Assembly (NCBI GenBank): GCA_946540705.1
Contig: CAMNJD010000137.1
Location: 1 to 5,564 of the forward strand
DNA from: an uncultured Ruminococcus sp.
Lineage (GTDB): Bacteria; Bacillota; Clostridia; Oscillospirales; Ruminococcaceae
Reading direction: 5' to 3'
Length of the DNA: 5,564 bases
Part shown: one piece after another, positions 1-5,122 of the stretch
Position numbering within the stretch: the first letter of the stretch is position 1
Layout of the letters: each line of letters begins with the position of its first letter
Made by a program: the position numbers and the translations under genes
Notes under the pieces: model-generated
What the model was told of the DNA's origin: nothing
The model's database searches: none
What the model saw: the letters and a program-made list of their open reading frames with translations, nothing else

Positions 1-20
1 CAAGCCTTTGAAAAGGCTTG
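1..20. other. Perfect hairpin at the left edge
   Basis: An 8-bp perfect inverted repeat (CAAGCCTT / AAGGCTTG) encloses a 4-base TGAA loop. It is followed by AGCGAAACTTTTAAT, which has only a four-T run 9 bases away, so it is a poor intrinsic terminator as written. Two short open frames also run in from the left edge: one ends at TGA 19-21, the other (ending ...LERNF) at TAA 32-34. The hairpin may therefore be the 3' end of an upstream gene rather than a free-standing signal. The sequence to the left is not available. Confidence 0.35.
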
Positions 21-81
21 AGCGAAACTTTTAATATGGGCGAAATTAAAACTATTTGTTTTAACCTTATTTTTCCGACCA

Positions 82-110
82 CCTAAAAAAATACATACCC
101 TAAAAAAATA
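82..110. repeat. Two direct 12-base A-tract repeats upstream of the -35 box
   Basis: CCTAAAAAAATA occurs at 82-93 and again at 99-110, 17 bases apart start to start, with a further A5 tract at 116-120. They lie just upstream of the -35 hexamer at 125. A-tracts in this position can act as UP-like elements for RNA polymerase alpha or as regulator contact sites. The exact 12-base identity is seen directly; the role is inferred. Confidence 0.4.
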
Positions 111-124
111 TTTGCAAAAAGGAC

Positions 125-153
125 TTGACAAACGGATTGCTCTGTGCTATAAT
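125..153 (+). promoter_or_regulatory. Consensus SigA-type promoter with extended -10
   Basis: TTGACA (125-130) and TATAAT (148-153) are both exact consensus hexamers separated by an ideal 17 bases. TGC directly before the -10 gives the extended -10 TG. Transcription should start near 159-161, leaving a leader of about 65 bases before the first gene at 226. It is the only strong promoter seen before the terminator at 3101, so it probably drives all five genes. So strong a basal promoter is typical of units held down by a repressor. Confidence 0.85.
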
Positions 154-155
154 CT

Positions 156-186
156 ATTTCGAGAAATATCTAAATTGAAATTTCTC
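156..186. promoter_or_regulatory. Dyad over the transcription start, candidate operator
   Basis: Several nested symmetries sit just downstream of the -10 box: GAGAAAT (161-167) pairs with ATTTCTC (180-186), ATTTC-GA-GAAAT occupies 156-167, and GAAATTTC (177-184) is a perfect 8-base palindrome. The placement over +1 is classic for a repressor site, and the operon encodes its own ArsR/SdpR-type repressor at 2168-2476, the obvious candidate ligand. A 5' mRNA stem that protects the transcript is an alternative, since the 7-bp arms with a 12-base loop would form at the very start of the RNA. Confidence 0.5.
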
Positions 187-225
187 TAAATACTTTCCGC
201 GTTCTGCAACAAAGGAGGTTTTCAT

Positions 226-450
226 ATGCTGCTGCAATCGCGTTCCCTCGATGAACTCAAAGACTATCTCCCGCTTCTGATCCCGCTGATTATTGTACAG
301 TTCATTTTGCTGACATGGGCGATCGTCCACATTTTCCGGCACAAAACCTATAAGCGCGGCAGCCGTGCGCTCTGGCTCGCAGTCGTCATCATCGGCATGG
401 AATATATCGGTCCGATTCTATACTTCGTTCTCGGCAAAGAAGAGGATTGA
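226..450 (+). CDS. Small PLDc_N-domain membrane protein, YxlE-like
   Basis: 74-residue integral membrane protein with two predicted helices (about residues 15-36 and 48-69) joined by a basic loop (HKTYKRGSR). The second helix ends in the family pattern GPILYFVLGKEE, typical of the phospholipase D N-terminal-like domain (PLDc_N). That domain is a membrane anchor without a catalytic HKD motif, so no lipase activity is expected. In Bacillus subtilis a similar small protein, YxlE, precedes the ABC pair YxlF/YxlG in the sigY operon, and the same order is seen here, suggesting an accessory subunit or regulator of the transporter. The start is well set: AAAGGAGG at 211-218 lies 7 bases before ATG. 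It is the first gene of the operon, and its stop is 5 bases before the next likely start. Confidence 0.8.
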   Translation: MLLQSRSLDELKDYLPLLIPLIIVQFILLTWAIVHIFRHKTYKRGSRALWLAVVIIGMEYIGPILYFVLGKEED

Positions 451-455
451 CTGAT

Positions 456-1355
456 ATGGACATCCTCGAAGTCAGGGAACTGAAAAAGCATTTCGGCAGC
501 AAAACCGTTCTCAACGGCGTGAGCTTTTCCGTTCCGGAGCATTGTGTATTCGGCTTTGTCGGCAGAAACGGCGCAGGAAAAACCACGACCATGCGCGCGA
601 TTCTCGGACTGCTGAAGCCGGACGGCGGAGAGATCTATGTCTGCGGCGAGCGTGTCCGCGCCGGCAAAACTGCCGCAGCAGGAACCGTCGGATTTCTGCC
701 GGATGTGCCGGAATTCTACGGTTATCTCAATGCCCGCGAATACCTCACACTCTGCGGGGAGATCACCGGCATCCCTTCGCGCACTTGTAAAAGCCGGTGT
801 GACGAACTGCTGAAGCTGGTCGGTCTCGATCACGAGAAGCACCGCATCAAAGGCTACTCCCGCGGCATGAAGCAGCGGCTCGGCATCGCACAGGCACTCA
901 TCAATCAGCCGAGACTGCTCATCTGCGATGAGCCGACATCCGCACTTGACCCCGTCGGAAGAAAAGAGATTCTCGATATCCTGCGGGAAGCAACTGCGCA
1001 GACCTCGGTTGTGTTCTCGACACATATTCTCCCGGATGTTGAGCGGGTATGCAGCCGGGTCGCACTGCTGGAAGGCGGAAAAACTGCGTTTTCCGGCACG
1101 ATCGGCGAGATCCATGCGCTGAAGGCCGGCACAGACCTCGAACTGACTCTCACCCGCGCCGAGGATACGGAAAAGGTCACCGCGGCATTTCCAAACAGCA
1201 CCGTTTCCGAGGGCAGGATCCTGTTTCCGAAAGCCACCGATCGGGAATGTGCGGAGCTGATGGCGTTCCTTTCCGCACAGCAAATTCCGATTATGCGGCT
1301 GGAACGGCATGAAGCCGATCTCGAAGATCTGTTCATGGAGGTGATCGGAAAATGA
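456..1355 (+). CDS. ABC transporter ATP-binding protein, YxlF-like
   Basis: 299-residue cytoplasmic ATPase subunit that would power the permease encoded next. Walker A is GRNGAGKTT (residues 36-44); the signature is the variant SRGMKQRLG (135-143); Walker B is LLICDEP (154-160), followed by the D-loop SALD and the switch His in FSTH (190). The Q-loop region reads GFLPDVPEFYG (79-89) with no Gln, a variation known in drug, bacteriocin and Nat-type ABC-2 ATPases. After about residue 210 comes a C-terminal extension typical of this subfamily. ATG 456 is preferred over TTG 447, which overlaps the previous stop: AGAGGA (441-446) is 9 bases before ATG, and the protein then begins MDILEVRELKKHFG as in relatives. 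The stop overlaps the permease start (ATGA). The exported substrate cannot be read from the sequence. Confidence 0.92.
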   Translation: MDILEVRELKKHFGSKTVLNGVSFSVPEHCVFGFVGRNGAGKTTTMRAILGLLKPDGGEIYVCGERVRAGKTAAAGTVGFLPDVPEFYGYLNAREYLTLCGEITGIPSRTCKSRCDELLKLVGLDHEKHRIKGYSRGMKQRLGIAQALINQPRLLICDEPTSALDPVGRKEILDILREATAQTSVVFSTHILPDVERVCSRVALLEGGKTAFSGTIGEIHALKAGTDLELTLTRAEDTEKVTAAFPNSTVSEGRILFPKATDRECAELMAFLSAQQIPIMRLERHEADLEDLFMEVIGK

Positions 1356-2122
1356 AGGGGTTTTCTGCATTCCTGAAAAAAGAATTCCGCGAACTCATCC
1401 GTACCAAACGGCTGCTGATCCTGCTGTGTACCGCCCTGATCTTCGGGATCATGAACCCTGCGATCGCAAAGCTCACACCGATGCTGTACGAAATGATGTC
1501 AGATGAACTGGCTGCGCAGGGCATGACAATCAGAGAGATCACCGTGACCGCAGCGGACGCATGGGCACAGTTTCATAAGAATATGCCGCTGCTGCTGATC
1601 GTGACGCTGATTCTGAACAGCGGCATCTATACCGCAGAGTATTCCGGAGGCACACTGATCCCGCTGCTCACAAAGGGCCTTTCCCGCAGTGCTGTCGTCC
1701 TGTCGAAATACATGGCGATGCTGCTGACATGGAGCGCCGGACTCTGGCTCTGCTGGGGCGTCACCTATTTTTACAGCGGATACTACTGGGATAATTCTGC
1801 TGTGCATTCCCTGCTGTTCTCCGGTGTCGGCTGGTGGCTGTTCGGCATCATGCTGCTGAGCTGCAACGCGTTTTTCTCCGCTTTTGCGAACTCCGGCGCA
1901 CAGGTAATCCTCGGAACCGGCGCAGTCTATTTTATCATGATGCTGCTGCAAATGATCGGCAAAATAAAGCAGTACGTGCCGCTTCGGCTCACAGAAAGCA
2001 CCGCGCTTTATCAGAACAGTCTGAAGCCTTCGGACTGCATCTGCGCTGTTTCGGTCACCGCAGTGCTCTCGGTGTTATTCCTGCTGACTGCGCTGCCTTT
2101 GACCAGACGCCGCCAGATCTGA
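1352..2122 (+). CDS. ABC-2 type transporter permease, YxlG-like
   Basis: 256-residue membrane subunit with about six hydrophobic helices (roughly residues 20-37, 77-95, 120-142, 153-178, 184-202 and 228-250). The basic N-terminus (FLKKEFRELIRTKR) is typical of ABC-2 permeases that begin with a cytoplasmic coupling helix. The segment EYSGGTLIPLLTKGLSRS (96-113) matches the conserved E..GT...LLT.P.SR region of the NatB/YxlG-like group. Length is close to B. subtilis YxlG. A strong GGAGGTG (1337-1343) lies 8 bases before ATG, inside the ATPase gene, and the ATGA overlap implies coupled translation and a fixed subunit ratio. It would dimerise and export an unknown substrate, or act in resistance to membrane-active compounds. 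Confidence 0.88.
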   Translation: MKGFSAFLKKEFRELIRTKRLLILLCTALIFGIMNPAIAKLTPMLYEMMSDELAAQGMTIREITVTAADAWAQFHKNMPLLLIVTLILNSGIYTAEYSGGTLIPLLTKGLSRSAVVLSKYMAMLLTWSAGLWLCWGVTYFYSGYYWDNSAVHSLLFSGVGWWLFGIMLLSCNAFFSAFANSGAQVILGTGAVYFIMMLLQMIGKIKQYVPLRLTESTALYQNSLKPSDCICAVSVTAVLSVLFLLTALPLTRRRQI

Positions 2123-2167
2123 GAAACATGACGATTCAGACAAGATTTCAGAAAGGGAGGGCAGAGC

Positions 2168-2476
2168 ATGGGGTTCCCGGAAACCTTCAAAGCACTTTCA
2201 GACCCCGTCCGGCGTGAGATTCTCACCATGCTGCGAAAGGGGCGTTTATCCGCCGGCGATATCGCATCGCATTTCGATATGACCGGCGCAACGGTTTCTT
2301 ATCATCTCAAGCAGTTAAAAAATGCTGACCTGATTTACGAGACCAAGGAGAAGAACTTTATCTTTTATTCCCTGAATACCTCAGTTTTTGAGGAGATCCT
2401 GCTCTGGGTCTCCCAATTCACATCGGACAGACAGGAGAAGGAGGTTACAGATTATGAAAATTCTGACAAAACGTGA
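2168..2476 (+). CDS. sdpR: ArsR/SdpR-family transcriptional repressor
   Basis: 102-residue winged-helix DNA-binding protein. FKALSDPVRREIL (residues 7-19) is the hallmark first helix of ArsR/SdpR proteins, TGATVSYHLKQL (39-50) is the recognition helix, and FIFYSLN (64-70) lies in the wing strand. There are no cysteines and no ELCVCDL metal site, so it is not a metal sensor. This fits the SdpR type, which in B. subtilis represses its own operon and is titrated by membrane-bound SdpI. AGGGAGGG (about 2154-2161) lies 6-7 bases before ATG. The gene sits 45 bases after the permease and overlaps the sdpI-like gene by 23 bases, the same pairing as sdpRI. The dyad at 156-186 is a plausible target. 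The acidic/polar tail after residue 85 looks unstructured. Confidence 0.88.
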   Translation: MGFPETFKALSDPVRREILTMLRKGRLSAGDIASHFDMTGATVSYHLKQLKNADLIYETKEKNFIFYSLNTSVFEEILLWVSQFTSDRQEKEVTDYENSDKT

Positions 2477-3092
2477 TATTTTCAGCATTATTCTCTGCTT
2501 TTGTGCAATCATTCCCGGTGCGGTCGTTTATTCCAGGCTGCCGGACCGTGTGGTCACAAGCTGGAGCATGACTTCGTCGGAAACCGGCACCATGCCAAAG
2601 CCGTTTGCGGTGTTCGGAATCCCACTGGTCTTCACTGTACTAACCCTGATTTTCTGCATCTATGCACGAAAGCTTGAAAGAAAGCAGCGCACGGGCAAAC
2701 TGGCACCCGCAGTGCAGATCGGCTTTCCCGCAGTTCTGTATCTCACGCAGAGTATCATTCTGATGTATGCACTCGGAAAGCTGAAAAACATCGGCTTTGT
2801 TACATGTCTGTTTCTTTCACTGTTCATGCTGATTTTCGGAAATTATGCGCCGAAAATCCGGAAAAACTGGTTCATCGGAATCCGGACGCCGCACAACATA
2901 AAAGACGATGAGCTCTGGCACAAAACGCATCGCCTTGCAGGATTCACCATCACAGCAGGCGGCGTTCTCGCACTGGCTTCAACGCTCATGAGCGCATTTA
3001 TCGCAGTGTTCATCATTATAACGGCTGCAATTCTGATTCCGTCTGTCTACGCAGAAGTCACCTACTACCGCGGCAAAAGCACGGACAAATAA
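2454..3092 (+). CDS. sdpI: SdpI-family membrane immunity-like protein
   Basis: 212-residue protein with about six membrane helices (roughly 9-27, 51-71, 88-107, 113-129, 162-178 and 180-200). An N-terminal DUF1648-like part (YSRLPDRVVTSW...FAVFGIPLV) is followed by the SdpI signature NWFIGIRTP (138-146) and LWHKTHRLAG (154-163). In B. subtilis SdpI gives immunity to the SdpC toxin and relieves SdpR repression by sequestering it at the membrane; here that role is inferred. The window holds no sdpABC toxin genes, so protection against foreign or host peptides is as likely as self-immunity. The start ATG 2454 has AAGGAGGT (2438-2445) 8 bases upstream, inside the repressor gene; the longer in-frame start at 2388 lacks support and would add a non-conserved Arg-rich leader. 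Last gene of the operon. Confidence 0.87.
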   Translation: MKILTKRDIFSIILCFCAIIPGAVVYSRLPDRVVTSWSMTSSETGTMPKPFAVFGIPLVFTVLTLIFCIYARKLERKQRTGKLAPAVQIGFPAVLYLTQSIILMYALGKLKNIGFVTCLFLSLFMLIFGNYAPKIRKNWFIGIRTPHNIKDDELWHKTHRLAGFTITAGGVLALASTLMSAFIAVFIIITAAILIPSVYAEVTYYRGKSTDK

Positions 3093-3100
3093 GTACAGCG

Positions 3101-3138
3101 AGGGCTGCGAAACCTGCAATCGGTTCCGCAGCCCTTTT
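3101..3138 (+). terminator. Intrinsic terminator after the sdpI-like gene
   Basis: The arms 3101-3114 (AGGGCTGCGAAACC) and 3122-3135 (GGTTCCGCAGCCCT) pair over 14 positions with a single A/C mismatch around a 7-base loop, and run into TTTT at 3135-3138. It begins 8 bases after the stop codon. There is no T-run on the opposite strand, so it serves the rightward operon only. Confidence 0.88.
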
Positions 3139-3140
3139 CA

Positions 3141-3206
3141 TTATGTATTGACCGGCATTCGTTTCAGCAGCGTAAGATCGGCTGCGTTGAGTCTGCTGCC
3201 GCCATA
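3141..3206 (-). pseudogene. Dockerin-like C-terminal fragment (tentative)
   Basis: Read leftward, this frame gives YGGSRLNAADLTLLKRMPVN plus a final Thr and a stop (TAA at 3141-3143). RLNAADLTLLKRM matches the second half of a type I dockerin repeat: Asn at loop position 9, Asp at position 12, then the F-helix with the Lys-Arg pair used in cohesin recognition. The first half of the calcium loop (Asp/Asn at positions 1, 3, 5) is missing, so homology probably begins near 3190. If real, this is the last scrap of a cellulosomal protein gene of the kind common in Ruminococcus. It overlaps the AbiEii-like reading in another frame, and only one of the two can explain 3164-3190. The match is short and could be chance. 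Confidence 0.3.
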
Positions 3207-3247
3207 TTTTTGATTTTATCCCTCAGTTGTCTTGCGGAACGGATCAT
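3164..3247 (-). pseudogene. AbiEii-like toxin, N-terminal remnant
   Basis: A 27-codon leftward frame begins MIRSARQLRDKIKNMA, which resembles the N-terminus of Firmicute AbiEii/AbiGii nucleotidyltransferase toxins (the usual pattern is M-I-x-S-x-x-Q-L-K-x-K-I-R-N, followed by a region leading to R-N-x-x-M-E-R). The frame stops at TGA 3164-3166, long before the nucleotidyltransferase core, so the toxin is dead. Its ATG (3247-3245) overlaps the stop of the AbiEi-like tail as ATGA, the coupling expected of an abiE operon. GGAGGTT at 3260-3254 on the minus strand serves as its ribosome binding site, 6 bases from ATG. Confidence 0.5.
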
Positions 3248-3444
3248 AGCATAACCTCCGTATATGTCCTGACTTTTTCAGTGATGCCCAGCATTTCTGC
3301 ATAATGCATCAGATTCGGCAGATTTTTCTCTTTCCGCTGCATATATCCGCGAATTGCAGCCTGATACGCTTGAATCTCAATCTTCTTTTGATGCTTAATA
3401 CGCGCACTCAATTGACAGCACGGAAGAAGAAGCCGTATATCCAT
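3244..3444 (-). pseudogene. AbiEi-like antitoxin, C-terminal remnant
   Basis: The open leftward frame covers 66 codons, but only its last part, about residues 25-66 (3244 to roughly 3372), looks like a protein: AYQAAIRGYMQRKEKNLPNL followed by MHYAEMLGITEKVRTYTEVM and Leu-stop. Tyr-Met-x-Arg, Leu-Met-x-Tyr-Ala, and a terminal Arg-Thr-Tyr-x-Glu-Val-Leu-like end are features of the helical C-terminal part of Firmicute AbiEi antitoxins. The N-terminal winged helix and most of the middle are missing. The first residues of the open frame are antisense to the zinc-ribbon fragment and are not convincing. The stop overlaps the toxin start. Family call rests on recalled sequence patterns plus the paired toxin start. 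Confidence 0.5.
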
Positions 3445-3530
3445 TTGAAAAGCCGTACTGTTCTGAATGTGGAGCGGAAATGAAATTTATTTTTGATTTA
3501 GAAGCAAAGAATCTAAGATGTCCAAAATGA
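3399..3530 (+). pseudogene. Zinc-ribbon protein fragment, broken at both ends
   Basis: A rightward frame, opening after TAA 3396-3398 and ending at TGA 3528-3530, holds a convincing zinc-ribbon segment: KPYCSECGAEMKFIFDLEAK, then NLRCPK and stop. The first knuckle is Cys-x2-Cys and the second begins Cys-Pro-Lys, but the fourth Cys expected after CPK is replaced by the stop. No start codon or ribosome binding site precedes it. The last bases (TGTCCAAAATG) are shared with the beginning of the polymerase fragment, so the stop codon appears to have been created by the join. No wider family can be assigned. Confidence 0.5.
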
Positions 3531-4684
3531 TGCGCCGATACATGGAAGTCAGCACCAATATCTACAAAACATACCTCAAGTATGTTTCACCGGACGATAT
3601 TCATGTGTACTCGATCGACGAAGTTTTCATTGATGTAACGAACTATCTGGAAACCTACCATTGCACGGCACATGAACTGGTCATGCGCATGATACGGGAT
3701 GTTCTGAAAACATCCGGCATTACTGCGACAGCAGGCATCGGAACAAATCTGTTTCTTGCAAAGGTCGCTATGGATATTGTGGCAAAGAAAATGCCGCCCG
3801 ACAAGGACGGCGTGCGGATTGCAGAACTGAATGAAATGACATTCCGCGAAAAGCTGTGGGGACACACCCCGATCACGGATTTCTGGATGATCGGCAGCGG
3901 AACGGCAAGGCGGCTGGAATCGCTGCATATTCATAACATGGGAGAACTGGCGCGGCAGTCAGAGTATGACGAGGACAGTCTGTATAAGCTGTTCGGTGTC
4001 AAGGCGGAACTGATTATTGACCATGCATGGGGCTGGGAACCCTGCACGATTGCAGCGATCAAGGCATACCGTCCGGAGAATCACAGTCTCAGTCAGGGAC
4101 AAGTCCTCTCCTGTCCCTATTCTGCCGAAAAAGCAAAATTGATTGTCCGCGAAATGACCGATCAGCTTGTGCTTGATCTGGTACGCAAAGGGCTTGTCGC
4201 GGATCAGCTTGTGATTGACATCGGATACGATCATTCAGGAATACCGGAAAACTATACCGGTACACTCGCACGAAACTACTACGGCAAACTTGCTCCGAAG
4301 CCAGCGCATGGCTCTGTCAATCTCGGCAGACACACATCCTCTACCAAGCAGATTCTCGCAGCAGCGATGCGGCTTTTCGACCGGATTATCGACAGTGAGG
4401 TGCTTGTCCGGCGACTGAATGTTACGGCGAATCATATCATGTATGAGCGCGATCTTGCAGAGGACGATACGCCGATTCAGTACGGGCTGTTTGATGATGT
4501 TGAGGAGCTGGAACGGAAACGGGAGCAGGAAAAGATTGACCGCGCAAAGGAACGGAAATTGCAGGAAGCTGTGCTGTCTATCAAAGGTCGGTACGGCAAG
4601 AATGCGATCCTGAAGGGCATGAACTATCAGGAAGGTGCGACTGCCCGTGAACGGAACGGACAGGTCGGCGGTCATAAGGCTTGA
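3518..4684 (+). CDS. Y-family DNA polymerase (UmuC/DinB type), 5'-truncated, probable pseudogene
   Basis: 388 residues of a translesion polymerase. Present: the second catalytic motif YSIDEVFIDV (31-40), which supplies the Asp and Glu; TAGIGTNLFLAKVAMDIVAK (71-90) of the palm; a thumb HhH region (ITDFWMIGSGTARRLESLHI, 119-138); the little-finger domain (about 186-305); a charged helix (328-352); and the conserved tail GKNAILKGMN...ATARERNGQVGGHKA. Absent: about the first 100 residues, including the opening strand with the first metal-binding Asp (usually x-I-D-L-K-S-F-Y-A-S-V-E-C) and the steric-gate region. Without that Asp, polymerase activity is not expected. ATG 3518 has no ribosome binding site, and homology starts right at it, so it marks a recombination joint. 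The rest is free of stops and frameshifts, implying a recent loss. It is followed by yolD-like gene after 9 bases. Confidence 0.85.
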   Translation: MSKMMRRYMEVSTNIYKTYLKYVSPDDIHVYSIDEVFIDVTNYLETYHCTAHELVMRMIRDVLKTSGITATAGIGTNLFLAKVAMDIVAKKMPPDKDGVRIAELNEMTFREKLWGHTPITDFWMIGSGTARRLESLHIHNMGELARQSEYDEDSLYKLFGVKAELIIDHAWGWEPCTIAAIKAYRPENHSLSQGQVLSCPYSAEKAKLIVREMTDQLVLDLVRKGLVADQLVIDIGYDHSGIPENYTGTLARNYYGKLAPKPAHGSVNLGRHTSSTKQILAAAMRLFDRIIDSEVLVRRLNVTANHIMYERDLAEDDTPIQYGLFDDVEELERKREQEKIDRAKERKLQEAVLSIKGRYGKNAILKGMNYQEGATARERNGQVGGHKA

Positions 4685-4693
4685 GGTGAGGAT

Positions 4694-5122
4694 ATGGACG
4701 ATTTTTCAGATATTATGAATCTGCCGCATCATGTCTCTGCGAAGCGCCGCCAGATGCCGCTTGCTGACCGCGCTGCACAGTTTTCCGCATTCGCAGCACT
4801 GACCGGCTATGACGAGGAAATCGACGAGACTGCCCGTCTGACCGATACCCGCGAGGCAATGTCGGAAGATGATATTGCGGAATTGGATGCTGCTTTCCAG
4901 CGGCTTCTCAGTATGGAATCAGAGCAGCCGACAGTAACGGTGTCATATTTTCAGCCGGATGAGCGCAAAGAAGGCGGCAAATATGTTATATATACAGGAG
5001 TTTTCAGGCATTTCGATGCTACAGAGAACAAGCTGATATTTACTGATAGCACTCGGATTCCGGTTCAAAACATCAGTTCAATTATCAATGAAGATATTAG
5101 CGAGAGGAGACTAGGGGATTAA
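4694..5122 (+). CDS. YolD-like family protein
   Basis: 142-residue soluble protein. MNLPHHVSAKRRQMPLADRA (8-27) followed by AQFSAFAALTGYDEEI and ETARLTD is the defining block of YolD-like proteins, and the C-terminal half (VSYFQPDERKEGGKYV, then IPVQNISSI) forms the predicted small beta domain. YolD-like proteins are habitually encoded beside Y-family polymerases in Firmicutes and their mobile elements and are thought to act with them in SOS mutagenesis, though the biochemical role is poorly defined. GAGGTGAG (4683-4690) overlaps the polymerase stop, 3-4 bases from ATG 4694. ATG 4715 (Met-8) would match relatives starting MNLPHHV but lacks a good ribosome binding site. The gene seems intact but has lost its functional partner. 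Confidence 0.85.
   Translation: MDDFSDIMNLPHHVSAKRRQMPLADRAAQFSAFAALTGYDEEIDETARLTDTREAMSEDDIAELDAAFQRLLSMESEQPTVTVSYFQPDERKEGGKYVIYTGVFRHFDATENKLIFTDSTRIPVQNISSIINEDISERRLGD

Noticed and set aside
447..455. TTG as start of the ATPase gene
   Set aside because: It overlaps the previous stop and has no properly spaced ribosome binding site; ATG 456 has AGAGGA 9 bases upstream and matches the family N-terminus.
348..1370. Long 340-codon leftward open frame
   Set aside because: It is antisense to the clear ABC ATPase gene, has no ribosome binding site, and its Cys/Arg-rich composition is typical of a shadow of a GC-biased gene.
1499..1951. Leftward 150-codon frame
   Set aside because: Antisense shadow of the permease gene, rich in Cys, His and Gln with no ribosome binding site.
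2119..2157. Imperfect symmetry TCTGAGAAA ... TTTCAGA before the repressor gene, considered as a second operator
   Set aside because: Arms do not match exactly and no promoter hexamers surround it; the gap looks like ordinary intergenic spacing within an operon.
2388..2453. Upstream ATG extending the SdpI-like protein by 22 residues
   Set aside because: The extension is Arg/Ser-rich, lies inside the repressor gene out of frame, and lacks the strong AAGGAGGT that precedes ATG 2454.
3139..3243. Possible small RNA gene between the terminator and the AbiE remnant
   Set aside because: No promoter or stable fold is evident, and the stretch is better explained by protein-coding fragments on the minus strand.
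4235..4675. Leftward 146-codon frame
   Set aside because: Antisense shadow of the polymerase frame, which has clear family motifs; no start signals or known motif.
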